Shown piece after piece: positions 25,197-35,221 of a stretch of DNA of 64,000 nt. Position 1 is the stretch's first letter. Every line of letters begins with the position of its first letter. The translations under genes and the position numbers were made by a program. The notes beneath the pieces are model-generated. The model made no database searches, was not told the DNA's origin, and saw only the letters and a program-made list of their open reading frames with translations. The DNA is taken from NCBI GenBank assembly GCA_017436915.1, contig JAFSCE010000035.1, positions 1 through 64,000 of the forward strand. Direction: 5' to 3'. Origin of the DNA: Clostridia bacterium (GTDB taxonomy: Bacteria; Bacillota; Clostridia; Oscillospirales; Acutalibacteraceae).

Positions 25197-27674
25197 ATGA
25201 CGCAGACCGCTGTGGCAAAAGTAGCAGTGGAACAAACGGCGTTTCATTTCGATAAGCTGTACAGTTACCGCGTCACACCGGATCTGACGGAGCTTGTGAC
25301 GGGTTGCCGCGTGTTGGTGCCTTTTGGAAAAGGTAACCGCTTTCGGCAGGGAATTGTCATGGAAATGGAACACGTCGCGCCGGAACAAGCAGAAACGCTC
25401 AAACCGGTGATGGCGGTGCTCGATGAACAGCCGCTGTTAAGTGAAGAATTAATGGCATTGACGCAGTGGATGAAGGAACGTACCTTCTGCACCGTGTTTG
25501 ATGCGGTGCGCGCCATGCTGCCGACCGGTTTATACTGGAACGTTAAACCGGTATACCGACCGGTACAATCGCTCTCTGAACAGGAAAAACAAACAATGTC
25601 ATCTGATGAGGCGGCATTGTATGCCCTTGCGTGTACAATGTCAGCGCGTTCCCCTGGCGGTATTGCGGGTGATAAGCTGCTCAGCTGTGCGGGGTTGACC
25701 GACGCAGATAAACTGCCGGAACGGATGGTGAAAAAGGGATGGTTTACCCGTGGCGAGGATACTTCTCGTCGCACGGGGGATGCCACCCGCCGTATGGCAC
25801 GGCTTATCGTGCCGTCGGAAGAACTTGAAACGGCTATGCGCGAGATGCGTATCAGCCCCAAACAACGATCGGTATTGGCCCTGCTGGAGGAGGTCGGTAC
25901 AGCATCCGTCAAGGAGTTGTGCTACCTCGCCGGTGTGACCGGTGCCGTTTTGTCGGCTTTAGAGAAAAAACAACTGATAGAATGTTACGAGCAGGAAATC
26001 CTTCGTTCGCCGTTTGCTGCAAGGTCGCCGCGTCCGGACACGATTGATCTCAATGCAGAACAACAGACCGCTTTTGAGGGGTTGAAAGCTCGTTATGAAC
26101 AGCCCGATGCAGCGTGCGCGCTCTTGTACGGTGTTACCGGTAGCGGTAAAACGCAGGTGTATATCAAACTGATTGACACAGTCATCGCCGATGGCAAGCA
26201 GGCCTTGGTGCTGGTTCCCGAAATTTCACTTACCCCGCAAACCATGGAACTGTTTTTGCGTCGGTATGGTAATCGCGTTGCCGTGTTGCACAGCGGTTTG
26301 TCGGTCGGCGAGCGGATGGATGAATGGAAACGCATTCGACGGGGTGAGGCGGATATCGTTGTCGGCACTCGCTCGGCGGTCTTTGCTCCACTCTCTCGCC
26401 TTGGCATTATCATCATGGACGAGGAGCAGGAGCACACGTATAAATCGGAAAATACTCCGCGATATCACGCACGGGATGTCGCTAAGTTCCGTTGCCACTA
26501 TCACAAGGCACTGCTTCTTTTAACGTCGGCTACGCCGAGCGTGGAAAGCTACCAAGCAGCAATTGGTGGTCGCTATTCCTTGCACACCATCAAAGGTCGC
26601 TACGGAGAGGCCCTGCTCCCGCAGGTGCAGGTGGTCGATATGCGCGAGGAATCCGGACTTTCCTTGTTCAGTGAAACGCTAAAGCAAGAACTCGCCCACT
26701 GTTTTGAGCAGGGAAAGCAAGCGATCCTCCTGCTAAATCGGCGCGGATATCATACGTTTCTTTCCTGCCGTTCCTGCGGCAAAATCATGACCTGTCCATC
26801 CTGTAGTATTTCACTGACCTATCACCGTGCAAGCGACAAACTGATATGCCATTATTGCGGTCACACGCAGCCACCCACGGTGCGTTGTCCCGAATGTGGC
26901 TCGGATAAAGTGCGCTATTCCGGTATGGGTACACAACGAGTGGAGGAGGAACTGGCTCAGTTGTTCCCCAATATTCGTATTCTGCGCATGGATACAGACA
27001 GTACGATGTCCCGTTTTGCATACGAGGAAAAATTCCGTGCGTTTGCCGAGGGGCAGTATCAGGTGATGATCGGTACGCAGATGGTGGCAAAGGGACTGGA
27101 TTTCCCGAACGTATCGCTTGTCGGTGTGTTGTCGGCGGACCAAGCGTTATATGCCGAGGATTATCGCTCGTTCGAAACGGCGTTTTCCTTGCTCACTCAG
27201 GTCATTGGCCGAGCGGGCCGTCGCGATACACCCGGTAAAGCCATCATTCAAACAACCGCACCGGAACACTACGTGATTGATTTGTCAGCAAAACAAGATT
27301 ATCCAGCTTTTTACGAGGTGGAGATCGCCGCACGTAAACTGATGAAATATCCGCCGTTTGCCGATATCGGTATGTTTGGCTTTGTCGGCGCAGATGAGAG
27401 AGCGGTAAAGGCCGCTGCCACGCGATTTTTAGCTCTTCTGCGGCAAACGGCATCGCATCCCGATTATGATGGAATTCCGCTGATTGCTTTGGATCCCACT
27501 CCGGCAACGGTGGCGCGCGTGGCGGGAAAATATCGCTATAAACTCATTCTCAAACTTACCAATAATTCGCGCACTCGTGCCTTGATTGCCGAGTTGCTTG
27601 GGGCGTTTGCTTCTTTGCCGGAGAGCAAGGGCGTCACGGTGTATGCCGACATCAATCCGGCAATGATTTTATAA
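25197..27674 (+). CDS. priA: Primosomal protein N' (PriA helicase)
   Basis: Replication-restart helicase that loads the replisome at stalled forks. Domain order: N-terminal DNA-binding 3'BD and winged-helix part (1-~285), helicase lobe 1 with Walker A GVTGSGKTQ and DEEQEH box, a zinc module of four CxxC pairs (CRSCGK, CPSC, CHYCG, CPECG) inserted in lobe 2, and lobe 2 with QVIGRAGR. At 825 aa it is of normal length. GGAGGAG precedes the ATG at 25197. Confidence 0.95.
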   Translation: MTQTAVAKVAVEQTAFHFDKLYSYRVTPDLTELVTGCRVLVPFGKGNRFRQGIVMEMEHVAPEQAETLKPVMAVLDEQPLLSEELMALTQWMKERTFCTVFDAVRAMLPTGLYWNVKPVYRPVQSLSEQEKQTMSSDEAALYALACTMSARSPGGIAGDKLLSCAGLTDADKLPERMVKKGWFTRGEDTSRRTGDATRRMARLIVPSEELETAMREMRISPKQRSVLALLEEVGTASVKELCYLAGVTGAVLSALEKKQLIECYEQEILRSPFAARSPRPDTIDLNAEQQTAFEGLKARYEQPDAACALLYGVTGSGKTQVYIKLIDTVIADGKQALVLVPEISLTPQTMELFLRRYGNRVAVLHSGLSVGERMDEWKRIRRGEADIVVGTRSAVFAPLSRLGIIIMDEEQEHTYKSENTPRYHARDVAKFRCHYHKALLLLTSATPSVESYQAAIGGRYSLHTIKGRYGEALLPQVQVVDMREESGLSLFSETLKQELAHCFEQGKQAILLLNRRGYHTFLSCRSCGKIMTCPSCSISLTYHRASDKLICHYCGHTQPPTVRCPECGSDKVRYSGMGTQRVEEELAQLFPNIRILRMDTDSTMSRFAYEEKFRAFAEGQYQVMIGTQMVAKGLDFPNVSLVGVLSADQALYAEDYRSFETAFSLLTQVIGRAGRRDTPGKAIIQTTAPEHYVIDLSAKQDYPAFYEVEIAARKLMKYPPFADIGMFGFVGADERAVKAAATRFLALLRQTASHPDYDGIPLIALDPTPATVARVAGKYRYKLILKLTNNSRTRALIAELLGAFASLPESKGVTVYADINPAMIL

Positions 27675-27686
27675 GGAGATGACCGC

Positions 27687-28133
27687 ATGGCCATTCGCAA
27701 TATTCTCAAAAATGATGATCCTGCTCTGCGCAAGGTTTGCCGTCCTGTAACCGAGTTTAACGAGCGTTTATGGCAGTTGCTTGACGATATGGCAGACACT
27801 ATGCATCAAGCCGAGGGCGTCGGCTTGGCGGGCCCGCAAGTTGGTGTATTGCGCCGTGTATTTGTGATGGATCTCGGTGACGGTGTGATCGAAGCCGTTA
27901 ACCCCGAAATCATCAGTACGCACGGTAAGCAGACGGGGCAGGAGGGCTGCTTGTCTTTCCCGAATCAATGGGACGACGTCACTCGTCCAAAACGCGTTAA
28001 GTTTAAAGCACAGGATCGCTTTGGTAAATGGTATATCATGACGGGCGAAGATCTGATGGCGCGTTGCATCTGCCACGAAACCGATCATCTGGACGGTATC
28101 GTGTTCTTGGACCGAGTAGGAGAGCCGAAATGA
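27687..28133 (+). CDS. def: Peptide deformylase
   Basis: Fe/Zn hydrolase removing the formyl group from new polypeptides. The three motifs are intact: GVGLAGPQVG, EGCLSFP and the metal-binding HETDHLDG. It is a 148-aa protein of the short type. It starts 12 bp after priA (AAGGAG) and its stop overlaps the fmt start, coupling deformylase with the enzyme that makes its substrate. Confidence 0.95.
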   Translation: MAIRNILKNDDPALRKVCRPVTEFNERLWQLLDDMADTMHQAEGVGLAGPQVGVLRRVFVMDLGDGVIEAVNPEIISTHGKQTGQEGCLSFPNQWDDVTRPKRVKFKAQDRFGKWYIMTGEDLMARCICHETDHLDGIVFLDRVGEPK

Positions 28134-29056
28134 ATGTAATTTTTATGGGGACACCGGAATTTGCCGTTCCGTGCTTAACCCAATTGATTGAGGACGGACA
28201 TACCGTTTCGCTTGTCGTGACACAAGGTGATAAACCGCGTGGCAGAGGGCAGAAGCTCATGCCGCCGCCCGTTAAAGCGTGCGCGCTTGAACACGGAATC
28301 CCGGTGTATCAGCCGACAACGTTAAAAGATGAGGCAGTGCAGGAAGAACTGCGTCGCCAACATGCGGATGTCATCGTTGTAGTAGCGTATGGCAAAATTC
28401 TGCCGCAGGCGGTGCTGGATATGCCGCCGTACGGCTGTATTAACGTACACGCATCACTGTTGCCGCGGTATCGCGGTGCCGCACCCATTCAATGGGCGGT
28501 TTTAAACGGCGAGGCGGAATCCGGTGTCACCACGATGTATATGGATGTGGGCTTAGACACCGGTGATATGCTGTTAAAATCTCATTGCCCGATCACGGAG
28601 AACATGACTGCGGGCGAATTGCACGATGCTTTATCCATGCAGGGTGCCGAACTGCTGTCAGATACGTTGAAAGCCCTGGAAAACGGCACGCTCACACGTA
28701 CTCCGCAGACAGGGACAAGCAACTATGCTCCAATGTTGGATAAAAGCTTGTGTGCAATGGATTTCACCAAACCTGCCGCTATATTGCACAACCAGGTGCG
28801 CGGCTTAAATCCGTGGCCGACCGCTACCGCTAAGGTAGGCGGTAAAATGCTAAAGATTCATCGCACGTGCATTGGTGCACCGTGTGATGCCGAGCCCAAT
28901 CGTGTGATTGCTACTAAGCCGTTTACGGTCTCTTGCGGTGAGGGCACTTCGCTCGTTTTATTAGAAGTGCAGGGCGAGGGTGGCAAACGGATGGCGGCAG
29001 ATGACTTTTTCCGCGGTCACCCGATCCCACTCGACACTTGCTTTTCGGAGGAATAA
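28130..29056 (+). CDS. fmt: Methionyl-tRNA formyltransferase
   Basis: Formylates initiator Met-tRNA using 10-formyl-THF. The N-terminal formyltransferase domain has FMGTPEFAVPCL, VVVAYGKILPQAVL, NVHASLLPRYRGAAPIQWA and GVTTMYMDVGLDTGD; the C-terminal OB-like domain includes RGLNPWPTA. About 308 aa. ATG at 28130 overlaps the def stop by four bases; the upstream open frame is coincidental. Confidence 0.95.
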   Translation: MNVIFMGTPEFAVPCLTQLIEDGHTVSLVVTQGDKPRGRGQKLMPPPVKACALEHGIPVYQPTTLKDEAVQEELRRQHADVIVVVAYGKILPQAVLDMPPYGCINVHASLLPRYRGAAPIQWAVLNGEAESGVTTMYMDVGLDTGDMLLKSHCPITENMTAGELHDALSMQGAELLSDTLKALENGTLTRTPQTGTSNYAPMLDKSLCAMDFTKPAAILHNQVRGLNPWPTATAKVGGKMLKIHRTCIGAPCDAEPNRVIATKPFTVSCGEGTSLVLLEVQGEGGKRMAADDFFRGHPIPLDTCFSEE

Positions 29057-29059
29057 CGC

Positions 29060-30397
29060 ATGGCACTTGATGCTCGTACAGTGGTTTGCAAAGCACTTAG
29101 CGGCTTGCACCGCGAAAAGCGCTATTCCAATATTGTGCTGGACGAGCTTCTTAATACCGAGGAGTTGTCCGCCAAAGACCGTGCCTTTGCTTCGCGGTTG
29201 TTTTACGGTGTGATTGAACGGCGCATTACCATCGACTATGTACTGGAACACGCGTCCTCCATTCCGCTTCGCAAGCTGCACCCGTTGGTGCTTGAAACGT
29301 TGCGCGTTGCTGTGTATCAGCTGTTATATATGGACAAAATCCCGCCATCAGCTGCGGTGAATGAAGCCGTTTCGGGGGTGCGTCGTCTAAAGCAGGGGAA
29401 CGCTTCCGGCTTTGTTAACGGTGTTTTGCGTGGGATCCTGCGTCGCCGTGACACTTGGTTTGACGATCTGCCGACAGGAGATACCGCGTTATCGGTGCTT
29501 CATTCCTGCCCGATGGAGCTGATCGAATTTTGGCGTAAGGCATATGGCGAGGAGCGAATGATGGCGTTGGTAGAGCATATCAACGACATTCCCGAATCAT
29601 ACGTGCGGGTGAATACCCTGCGTACCACCGATGAAGAATTTTCCAAAACGTTGCAAAATATCGGGATTAGTCACCAAATTGAGCCCGATGTACCGCATTG
29701 TTTTGAGTTAAAATGCGGGTATTTGGGAAATAAACTTGAATTGGTGGACAAAAACTGCTATTATTATCAAGATAAGGCCTCGCAATATGTGTGCCTTGCT
29801 TTAAACGCACAACCGGGTGAAACTGTGGCGGATGTTTGCGCGGCACCGGGCGGTAAGAGCTTCACGGTCGCACAGACGATGCAAAACAAGGGTCGACTTC
29901 TTTCCTGCGACGTCTATTCGCACAAATGCGAAATCATCGAGCGTCGCGCCCAACAGCTTGGCATTACCATGTTAGACACGGCGGTGCGTGATGCATCGAC
30001 CCCGTGCCCCGAACCGCTTCAAGGTGCCTTTGATCGTGTAATCTGTGACGTGCCGTGCTCGGGACTTGGCGTGATCCGCCGAAAACCGGAGATCCGCTAT
30101 AAGTCGCTTGGGGAACTCAAGGAGTTGCCCGCATTGCAGTACGCGATCCTCGAACGCAGTGCAGAGCTCGTGAAAGCAGGCGGTGTGTTGCAATATTCCA
30201 CCTGCACGCTCAATCCTGCAGAAAACGAGCAGATTGCAGAACGCTTTTTAAGCGAACATACAGAGTTTTCTCCGCGCGTTCTTCCTGTCTCAACTTGTTT
30301 TGAGGCGTTGGGGGAAACACCCTCGCATATCCTTACGTTATTTCCGCATATCCATAAGACCGACGGCTTCTTTATCGCCGGTTTTGAGAAAAAATGA
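29060..30397 (+). CDS. rsmB: 16S rRNA (cytosine-967 C5)-methyltransferase
   Basis: The N-terminal ~140 residues are a NusB-like RNA-binding domain (RTVVCKALSGL, LFYGVIERRITIDYVL). The C-terminal SAM domain has CAAPGGKSFTVAQ, the VICDVPCSGLGVIRRKPEI motif IV and the catalytic YSTCTLNPAENE. Its length of 445 aa is standard. The zinc peptidase gene sometimes found between fmt and rsmB is missing. The start lies three bases past the fmt stop. Confidence 0.94.
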   Translation: MALDARTVVCKALSGLHREKRYSNIVLDELLNTEELSAKDRAFASRLFYGVIERRITIDYVLEHASSIPLRKLHPLVLETLRVAVYQLLYMDKIPPSAAVNEAVSGVRRLKQGNASGFVNGVLRGILRRRDTWFDDLPTGDTALSVLHSCPMELIEFWRKAYGEERMMALVEHINDIPESYVRVNTLRTTDEEFSKTLQNIGISHQIEPDVPHCFELKCGYLGNKLELVDKNCYYYQDKASQYVCLALNAQPGETVADVCAAPGGKSFTVAQTMQNKGRLLSCDVYSHKCEIIERRAQQLGITMLDTAVRDASTPCPEPLQGAFDRVICDVPCSGLGVIRRKPEIRYKSLGELKELPALQYAILERSAELVKAGGVLQYSTCTLNPAENEQIAERFLSEHTEFSPRVLPVSTCFEALGETPSHILTLFPHIHKTDGFFIAGFEKK

Positions 30398-30409
30398 GGT
30401 GTCTGTCCG

Positions 30410-31456
30410 ATGCCGGAGGATTTAAAATCCCTTACAACCGAACAGATCACGGAACGCATCGTCAAGATGGGATATCCCGCGTTTCGCGGCAAACAGATTG
30501 CCGGGTGGCTGGATAGCGGTTGCTCGTCGTTTGATGAGATGACCAATTTGCCGCTTGCCTTACGTGAACAGTTGAAAACAGAGTTTTTCATCCCCGGCGT
30601 GACGATCCTGCAAAAATGGCAGTCACAGCTTGATGAAACTACCAAGTATCTGTTTGAATTATCAGACGGTGAAACGGTGGAATCCGTTTTGATGAGTTAT
30701 CGTCACGGGTGGTCGCAGTGCTTGTCCACGCAGGTTGGTTGCCGTATGGGTTGTTCCTTTTGTGCTACCGGTATGGGCGGGTTGTCCCGTAACCTTTCGG
30801 CGGCGGAAATGCTCGCTCAGATCGAAACCGCACAGCGTGACCGTGGTATCCGCGTATCGTCGGTTGTGCTGATGGGCATGGGTGAGCCGCTGGACAATTA
30901 CGATAACGTTTTACGTTTTTTAAAAATGCTGTCCGAGCCGGGTGGGGTGCATATCGGGATGCGTCACGTATCCTTGTCCACTTGTGGCTTAGTAGATCAG
31001 ATTTATCGGTTAATGGAGGAGAATCTCCAGTTGACCTTGTCGGTGTCCCTGCATGCCCCCAATAACGAGATCCGTTCACGGCTGATGCCGATCAACCGTC
31101 GGTATCCGGTGGAGGAGCTTTTGGAGGCGTGTCGTCGCTATGCGGATACCACCGGCCGACGGATATCCTTTGAATATGCGATGATCCATGGTGTCAACGA
31201 TAGTGATGCTTGCGCCGAGGAACTCGCAAAACGGTTGCGCGGTATGCTTTGTCATGTGAATTTAATTCCGGCAAACGAAGTTAAGGGCAAAGAACATCGG
31301 CGCAGTACCGGCGAAAGATTAAAACAGTTTTCCCGTATTTTGGAGCAGCGTGGGTTGACCGTTACGGTTCGACGTACGTTGGGTGCAGATATTAACGCAT
31401 CCTGCGGTCAGCTCCGCCGTCAGAAGAGAGAGGAGGAATCGCCATGCGGACGTTAG
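30410..31456 (+). CDS. rlmN: Radical SAM 23S rRNA (adenine-2503 C2)-methyltransferase
   Basis: Methylates A2503 of 23S rRNA and A37 of some tRNAs. The radical SAM cysteines are in GCRMGCSFCATG; VLMGMGEPLDNYDNV and VSLHAPNNEIRSRLMPINR are family hallmarks. The C-terminal catalytic cysteine is present in GADINASCGQL. Length 348 aa. It overlaps the phosphatase gene by 13 bp. Confidence 0.95.
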   Translation: MPEDLKSLTTEQITERIVKMGYPAFRGKQIAGWLDSGCSSFDEMTNLPLALREQLKTEFFIPGVTILQKWQSQLDETTKYLFELSDGETVESVLMSYRHGWSQCLSTQVGCRMGCSFCATGMGGLSRNLSAAEMLAQIETAQRDRGIRVSSVVLMGMGEPLDNYDNVLRFLKMLSEPGGVHIGMRHVSLSTCGLVDQIYRLMEENLQLTLSVSLHAPNNEIRSRLMPINRRYPVEELLEACRRYADTTGRRISFEYAMIHGVNDSDACAEELAKRLRGMLCHVNLIPANEVKGKEHRRSTGERLKQFSRILEQRGLTVTVRRTLGADINASCGQLRRQKREEESPCGR

Positions 31457-32193
31457 GTGCATCTCATGCGGGTCGTGTTCGCCCCAGCAATCAGGATGCC
31501 TATGTCTGTGGCATGCTTACCGCAGGCACTGCCTTTGCCGTCGTATGTGACGGTATGGGCGGCGCAAACGGCGGTAACGTTGCCAGTGCGATTGCAATGC
31601 GTTGCATTGCCGATCATATCGTGGATGAATACCGCGAAAATGCTACATCTGCCGTGGTAAGACGTTTGTTGGAATCGGCAATCTCGGCCGCCAACCAAGA
31701 GGTTTTTGAGGCAGCTGTGGAGGATGAGTCCTTGCGGGGGATGGGTACCACGGTCGTGGCAGTTATTGCCAATGGCCGTGACGTGTATATCGCCCACGTC
31801 GGCGACAGCCGTGCTTATCTGGTGACACACACGGACATTGAGCAGATCACCCGCGACCATTCTGTCGTTCAGGATATGGTGGAAAAGGGACAGATCACCG
31901 CCGATCAAGCGCGTTTTCACCCGCAAAAGCATTTTCTTACCCGCGCACTCGGCGTGGAAGACGAGGCGAAATGCGATTTCACGGTTCTTCCGTTCCCGGA
32001 GGACGGTACCGTGCTGATCTGCACAGACGGTCTTTCCAACATGGTTGAGCCGGATACGTTGCAATCACTTATTCGCACGTTCCCGTTTGAAGAGATTCCT
32101 CAAAAGCTCATCAACACGGCGAATTTAGCGGGCGGCAGTGACAATATCACGGTCGTTGCAATTACCAGACAGGAAAAGGTACAGGAGGATTGA
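31444..32193 (+). CDS. prpC: PP2C-type Ser/Thr phosphatase (PrpC/Stp)
   Basis: Metal-dependent phosphatase partner of the PASTA kinase. The PPM motifs are NQDAY, VVCDGMGGANGG, YIAHVGDSRAYL, LICTDGLSNMV and GGSDNITVV, with all metal-binding aspartates present. The length of 249 aa is typical. It overlaps rlmN upstream and its stop codon sits within the ATG cluster at the kinase start, so kinase and phosphatase are made together. GAGGAGG precedes the ATG. Confidence 0.95.
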   Translation: MRTLGASHAGRVRPSNQDAYVCGMLTAGTAFAVVCDGMGGANGGNVASAIAMRCIADHIVDEYRENATSAVVRRLLESAISAANQEVFEAAVEDESLRGMGTTVVAVIANGRDVYIAHVGDSRAYLVTHTDIEQITRDHSVVQDMVEKGQITADQARFHPQKHFLTRALGVEDEAKCDFTVLPFPEDGTVLICTDGLSNMVEPDTLQSLIRTFPFEEIPQKLINTANLAGGSDNITVVAITRQEKVQED

Positions 32194-32195
32194 TG

Positions 32196-34229
32196 ATGGA
32201 TAAGTATGTCGGAAAGCGTTTAGACGGGCGCTATGAGATAAAAGAGATTATCGGTGTCGGCGGCATGGCGTATGTATACAAGGCGTATGATAACATTGAT
32301 AACCGTATCGTTGCCGTCAAGATCCTGAAGGAGGAATATCTCCAAAACGAGGAGTTTACCCGCCGTTTTAAAAACGAGTCTAAGGCAATTGCCATACTGT
32401 CGCATCCCAACATCGTCAAAGTGTACGACGTCAGCTTTGGTGACAGAATGCAATATATCGTCATGGAGTATGTCGACGGCATTACCCTGAAAGAATATAT
32501 TGAGGGCCAAGCAGAGTTCAAGTGGAAGGAAGCGGTACATTTCACGGTGCAGATCTTGCGCGCGTTGCAACATGCGCACGACAAGGGGATTGTTCACCGC
32601 GATATTAAGCCCCAGAACATCATGCTGCTTCCGGACGGCACCATCAAGGTCGCCGATTTCGGTATTGCACGTTTCTCTCGCCAAGATATTCGCGCGACGC
32701 GTTCCACCGACAAAGCGATCGGTTCGGTACATTATATCAGCCCTGAGCAGGCGCGCGGCGAGATCACAGACGAAAAAGCAGATATTTATTCTGTTGGTGT
32801 GATGCTGTACGAAATGTTGACGGGCAAGCTTCCTTTTGATGCCGATAGTGCGGTTTCGGTAGCCATCATGCAGATGCAGTCGGAAGCACAGCCGCCTCGT
32901 CAGATCAATGCGGCGATCCCCGAGGGCTTAGAGGACATCACCATCAAAGCGATGCAAAAGGATACCTCCAAGCGGTATCAGTCTGCGGCAGAAATGCTTT
33001 ACGACATTGACGAGTTTAAGAAAAACCCCAGCATCCATTTTGAATATAAGTATTTCGTGGATGAAAGTCCCACGCGGTATATGGATACGATCAGCAAGGT
33101 ACGCGGCGGCGACTCCGTAAAGACATCGGGCCGTGTGCACACGGAAGAGGATCAGGACGAAGTCGAAGGCAAGAAGCCGTTCCCGGTCGTTCCCGTGCTG
33201 TGTGCCGTCATCGGTGCATTCTTGCTTATTGCAGTCATTTTCGTGTTTACCGTGATAGGCAACAAATTCCTTAACAATGATTCTGAACAGATCGAGGTAC
33301 CGCAATTTGTCGGTATGACGCTGGAAGAAATCTCCGGCAACCCCGAGTACATGCAGTGGTTTAACTTTGAAACGGCAAAAGAGCAGTACAGCGATGAGCC
33401 GATCGGCACGGTTATTGACCAATCGTTGGAAGAGGGTATCACGGTTAAAAAAGGCGTCAAATCTATTACTTTGACCGTCAGTAAAGGTCCCAATCTGGTG
33501 CAGATTCCCAACGTAGTGGGTCAACATCGCGATGCGGCGCAGGCGGCACTCGAAAACGCCGGCTTTGTCGTTAAGTACACGACGGATGTCAGCGATGAGG
33601 TGGCGGTAGATTTCATTATCTCGTTGTCACCCGCTGAGTATCCGGATAAAATGAATTACGGCTCTGAGATCACGATGGTGGTTAGCAGCGGTGAAACTCC
33701 GGCAGATCCGGTGGCAATGCCGGACGTGACGAATATTTCCAAAGATCAAGCGATCGCGTTGTTGGAAGGCGCCGGTTTCACGGTTGTGGAAACCGACATC
33801 ACTTACATTGACGATTCGAGTGTTCCGGCAAATACGGTCGTTTGGCAGAGCATTTCCGCAGATACTCCGACCGTGCCCGGCACGGCTGTGAAATTGCGCG
33901 TGAGCACCGGCTTTGCTCAAGTTAAAGTGCAGGTGCAATTGCCTTCACAGATGGCAACACCGATCGATATGCAGGTTTATGTCAATGGCGAGTTGAAAGA
34001 TACCTTTACAGGGTTGCTTCCGAACGAAGTAAAGGTCAAAGACGTGACGGTGAGTGAAAAATCGGAGTCTTATGCCGTAACCATCCGCATTGCGGATCAT
34101 GGCAAGGGCAACTACGTCGCTTATGCAAAATATACCGTCAATGGCAAAACAGGCGAGGTTACCATTATCGAGCAACCCAACCTGCAAGCCTTAACGTCTT
34201 CCACCGTCACAACAGTTGCGGCGGGATGA
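32196..34229 (+). CDS. prkC: PASTA-domain Ser/Thr protein kinase (PrkC/Stk1)
   Basis: Membrane kinase that senses muropeptides or lipid II and controls cell wall, growth and germination. Residues ~1-270 are the Hanks kinase domain with VAVKILK, the catalytic IVHRDIKPQNIM, DFG in VADFGIARFS and SPEQARGE. A single transmembrane helix (~330-352, LCAVIGAFLLIAVIFVF) leads to three extracellular PASTA repeats (~365-570) and a final beta-rich tail of about 95 residues with no PASTA pattern. Three ATGs occur in tandem (32190, 32193, 32196); the last has the best spacing to AGGAGG. Confidence 0.94.
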   Translation: MDKYVGKRLDGRYEIKEIIGVGGMAYVYKAYDNIDNRIVAVKILKEEYLQNEEFTRRFKNESKAIAILSHPNIVKVYDVSFGDRMQYIVMEYVDGITLKEYIEGQAEFKWKEAVHFTVQILRALQHAHDKGIVHRDIKPQNIMLLPDGTIKVADFGIARFSRQDIRATRSTDKAIGSVHYISPEQARGEITDEKADIYSVGVMLYEMLTGKLPFDADSAVSVAIMQMQSEAQPPRQINAAIPEGLEDITIKAMQKDTSKRYQSAAEMLYDIDEFKKNPSIHFEYKYFVDESPTRYMDTISKVRGGDSVKTSGRVHTEEDQDEVEGKKPFPVVPVLCAVIGAFLLIAVIFVFTVIGNKFLNNDSEQIEVPQFVGMTLEEISGNPEYMQWFNFETAKEQYSDEPIGTVIDQSLEEGITVKKGVKSITLTVSKGPNLVQIPNVVGQHRDAAQAALENAGFVVKYTTDVSDEVAVDFIISLSPAEYPDKMNYGSEITMVVSSGETPADPVAMPDVTNISKDQAIALLEGAGFTVVETDITYIDDSSVPANTVVWQSISADTPTVPGTAVKLRVSTGFAQVKVQVQLPSQMATPIDMQVYVNGELKDTFTGLLPNEVKVKDVTVSEKSESYAVTIRIADHGKGNYVAYAKYTVNGKTGEVTIIEQPNLQALTSSTVTTVAAG

Positions 34230-35122
34230 TGACGGACATGAAAAAAAGCGGGTTGATCCTGCAGAGCATCGGCGGTTTCTATTACGTAGAAACCGCCGAC
34301 GCGGTTTATGAATGTAAGGCACGCGGCGCTTTCCGTAACGAAGGGGTTACCCCGCTTTCCGGTGATCGCGTTACCATTACCGTGCAAGCGAACGGTACGG
34401 GGGTTTTGGAAGAGATCCTACCGCGCCGCAACGTGTTGGTGCGCCCGCCGGTCGCCAATTTAGACTGCTTAGCCATTGTGGCCTCGGTTACGGAACCGAA
34501 GCCGAATCTGCAGTTGCTTGATAAATTGATTGCGATTGCGGAAGATGTTGCCGTTGAACCGATTGTGGTGATTACAAAATCCGATCTGGAGAAAACCGAA
34601 GCACTGGAAACCATTTATCGTAATGCCGGATTTCCGGTGTTTGTGGTGACCAATACGGATGCGGCATCTGCGGCGGCGCTGGCAACGTTTTTGCAGGGGA
34701 AGATCACCGCGTTTACCGGCAATTCCGGCGTTGGGAAGTCCAGTTTACTCAATTTGATCGATCCCGCACTTTGTCGCGAAACCGGTGAGATTAGTAAAAA
34801 ATTAGGGCGCGGACGACATACCACACGTTCCGTTGAACTGTTACCCTTGTCAGGCGGTGGATATTTGGCGGACACCCCTGGGTTTTCCGCGTTAGACATT
34901 GAACGCACGCAACCGATCGATAAGGATGACTTGTTTGATTGTTTCCGTGAGTTTGAGCCCTATTTTGGGAAATGCCGTTTTTCGGGTTGCTCCCACGTGC
35001 ACGAACCGGATTGCGCGATTCGTGAGGCGGTAGAAGCAGGGAAGATTGCCTCGTCTCGTTATGAAAGCTACGTTGCCATGTATAACGAAGCGAAAGTACG
35101 CAAACCATGGGAAAATACATGA
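34226..35122 (+). CDS. rsgA: Ribosome small-subunit-dependent GTPase A
   Basis: Circularly permuted GTPase that checks late maturation of the 30S subunit. An OB fold is followed by the GTPase motifs in permuted order: ITKSDLEK (G4), GNSGVGKSSLLN (G1), DTPGFSAL (G3). A zinc knuckle then follows (CRFSGCSHVHEPDC). Length is about 298 aa. The start overlaps the kinase stop. The genes rpe and thiN that often follow rsgA in Firmicutes are absent; a terminator comes instead. Confidence 0.95.
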   Translation: MMTDMKKSGLILQSIGGFYYVETADAVYECKARGAFRNEGVTPLSGDRVTITVQANGTGVLEEILPRRNVLVRPPVANLDCLAIVASVTEPKPNLQLLDKLIAIAEDVAVEPIVVITKSDLEKTEALETIYRNAGFPVFVVTNTDAASAAALATFLQGKITAFTGNSGVGKSSLLNLIDPALCRETGEISKKLGRGRHTTRSVELLPLSGGGYLADTPGFSALDIERTQPIDKDDLFDCFREFEPYFGKCRFSGCSHVHEPDCAIREAVEAGKIASSRYESYVAMYNEAKVRKPWENT

Positions 35123-35125
35123 TTT

Positions 35126-35160
35126 TTTGACCGATAGCATTGGCTGTCGGTCTTTTTTTG
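35126..35160 (+). terminator. Terminator of the yicC-rsgA run
   Basis: GACCGATAGC pairs imperfectly with GCTGTCGGTC around a short loop, followed by eight T residues. Confidence 0.85.
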
Positions 35161-35221
35161 TCACCCTTTTGTTTTCTTTGAATACGCTGTTAATACAACC
35201 GCCGCTTAAGGAGTGTTCGTT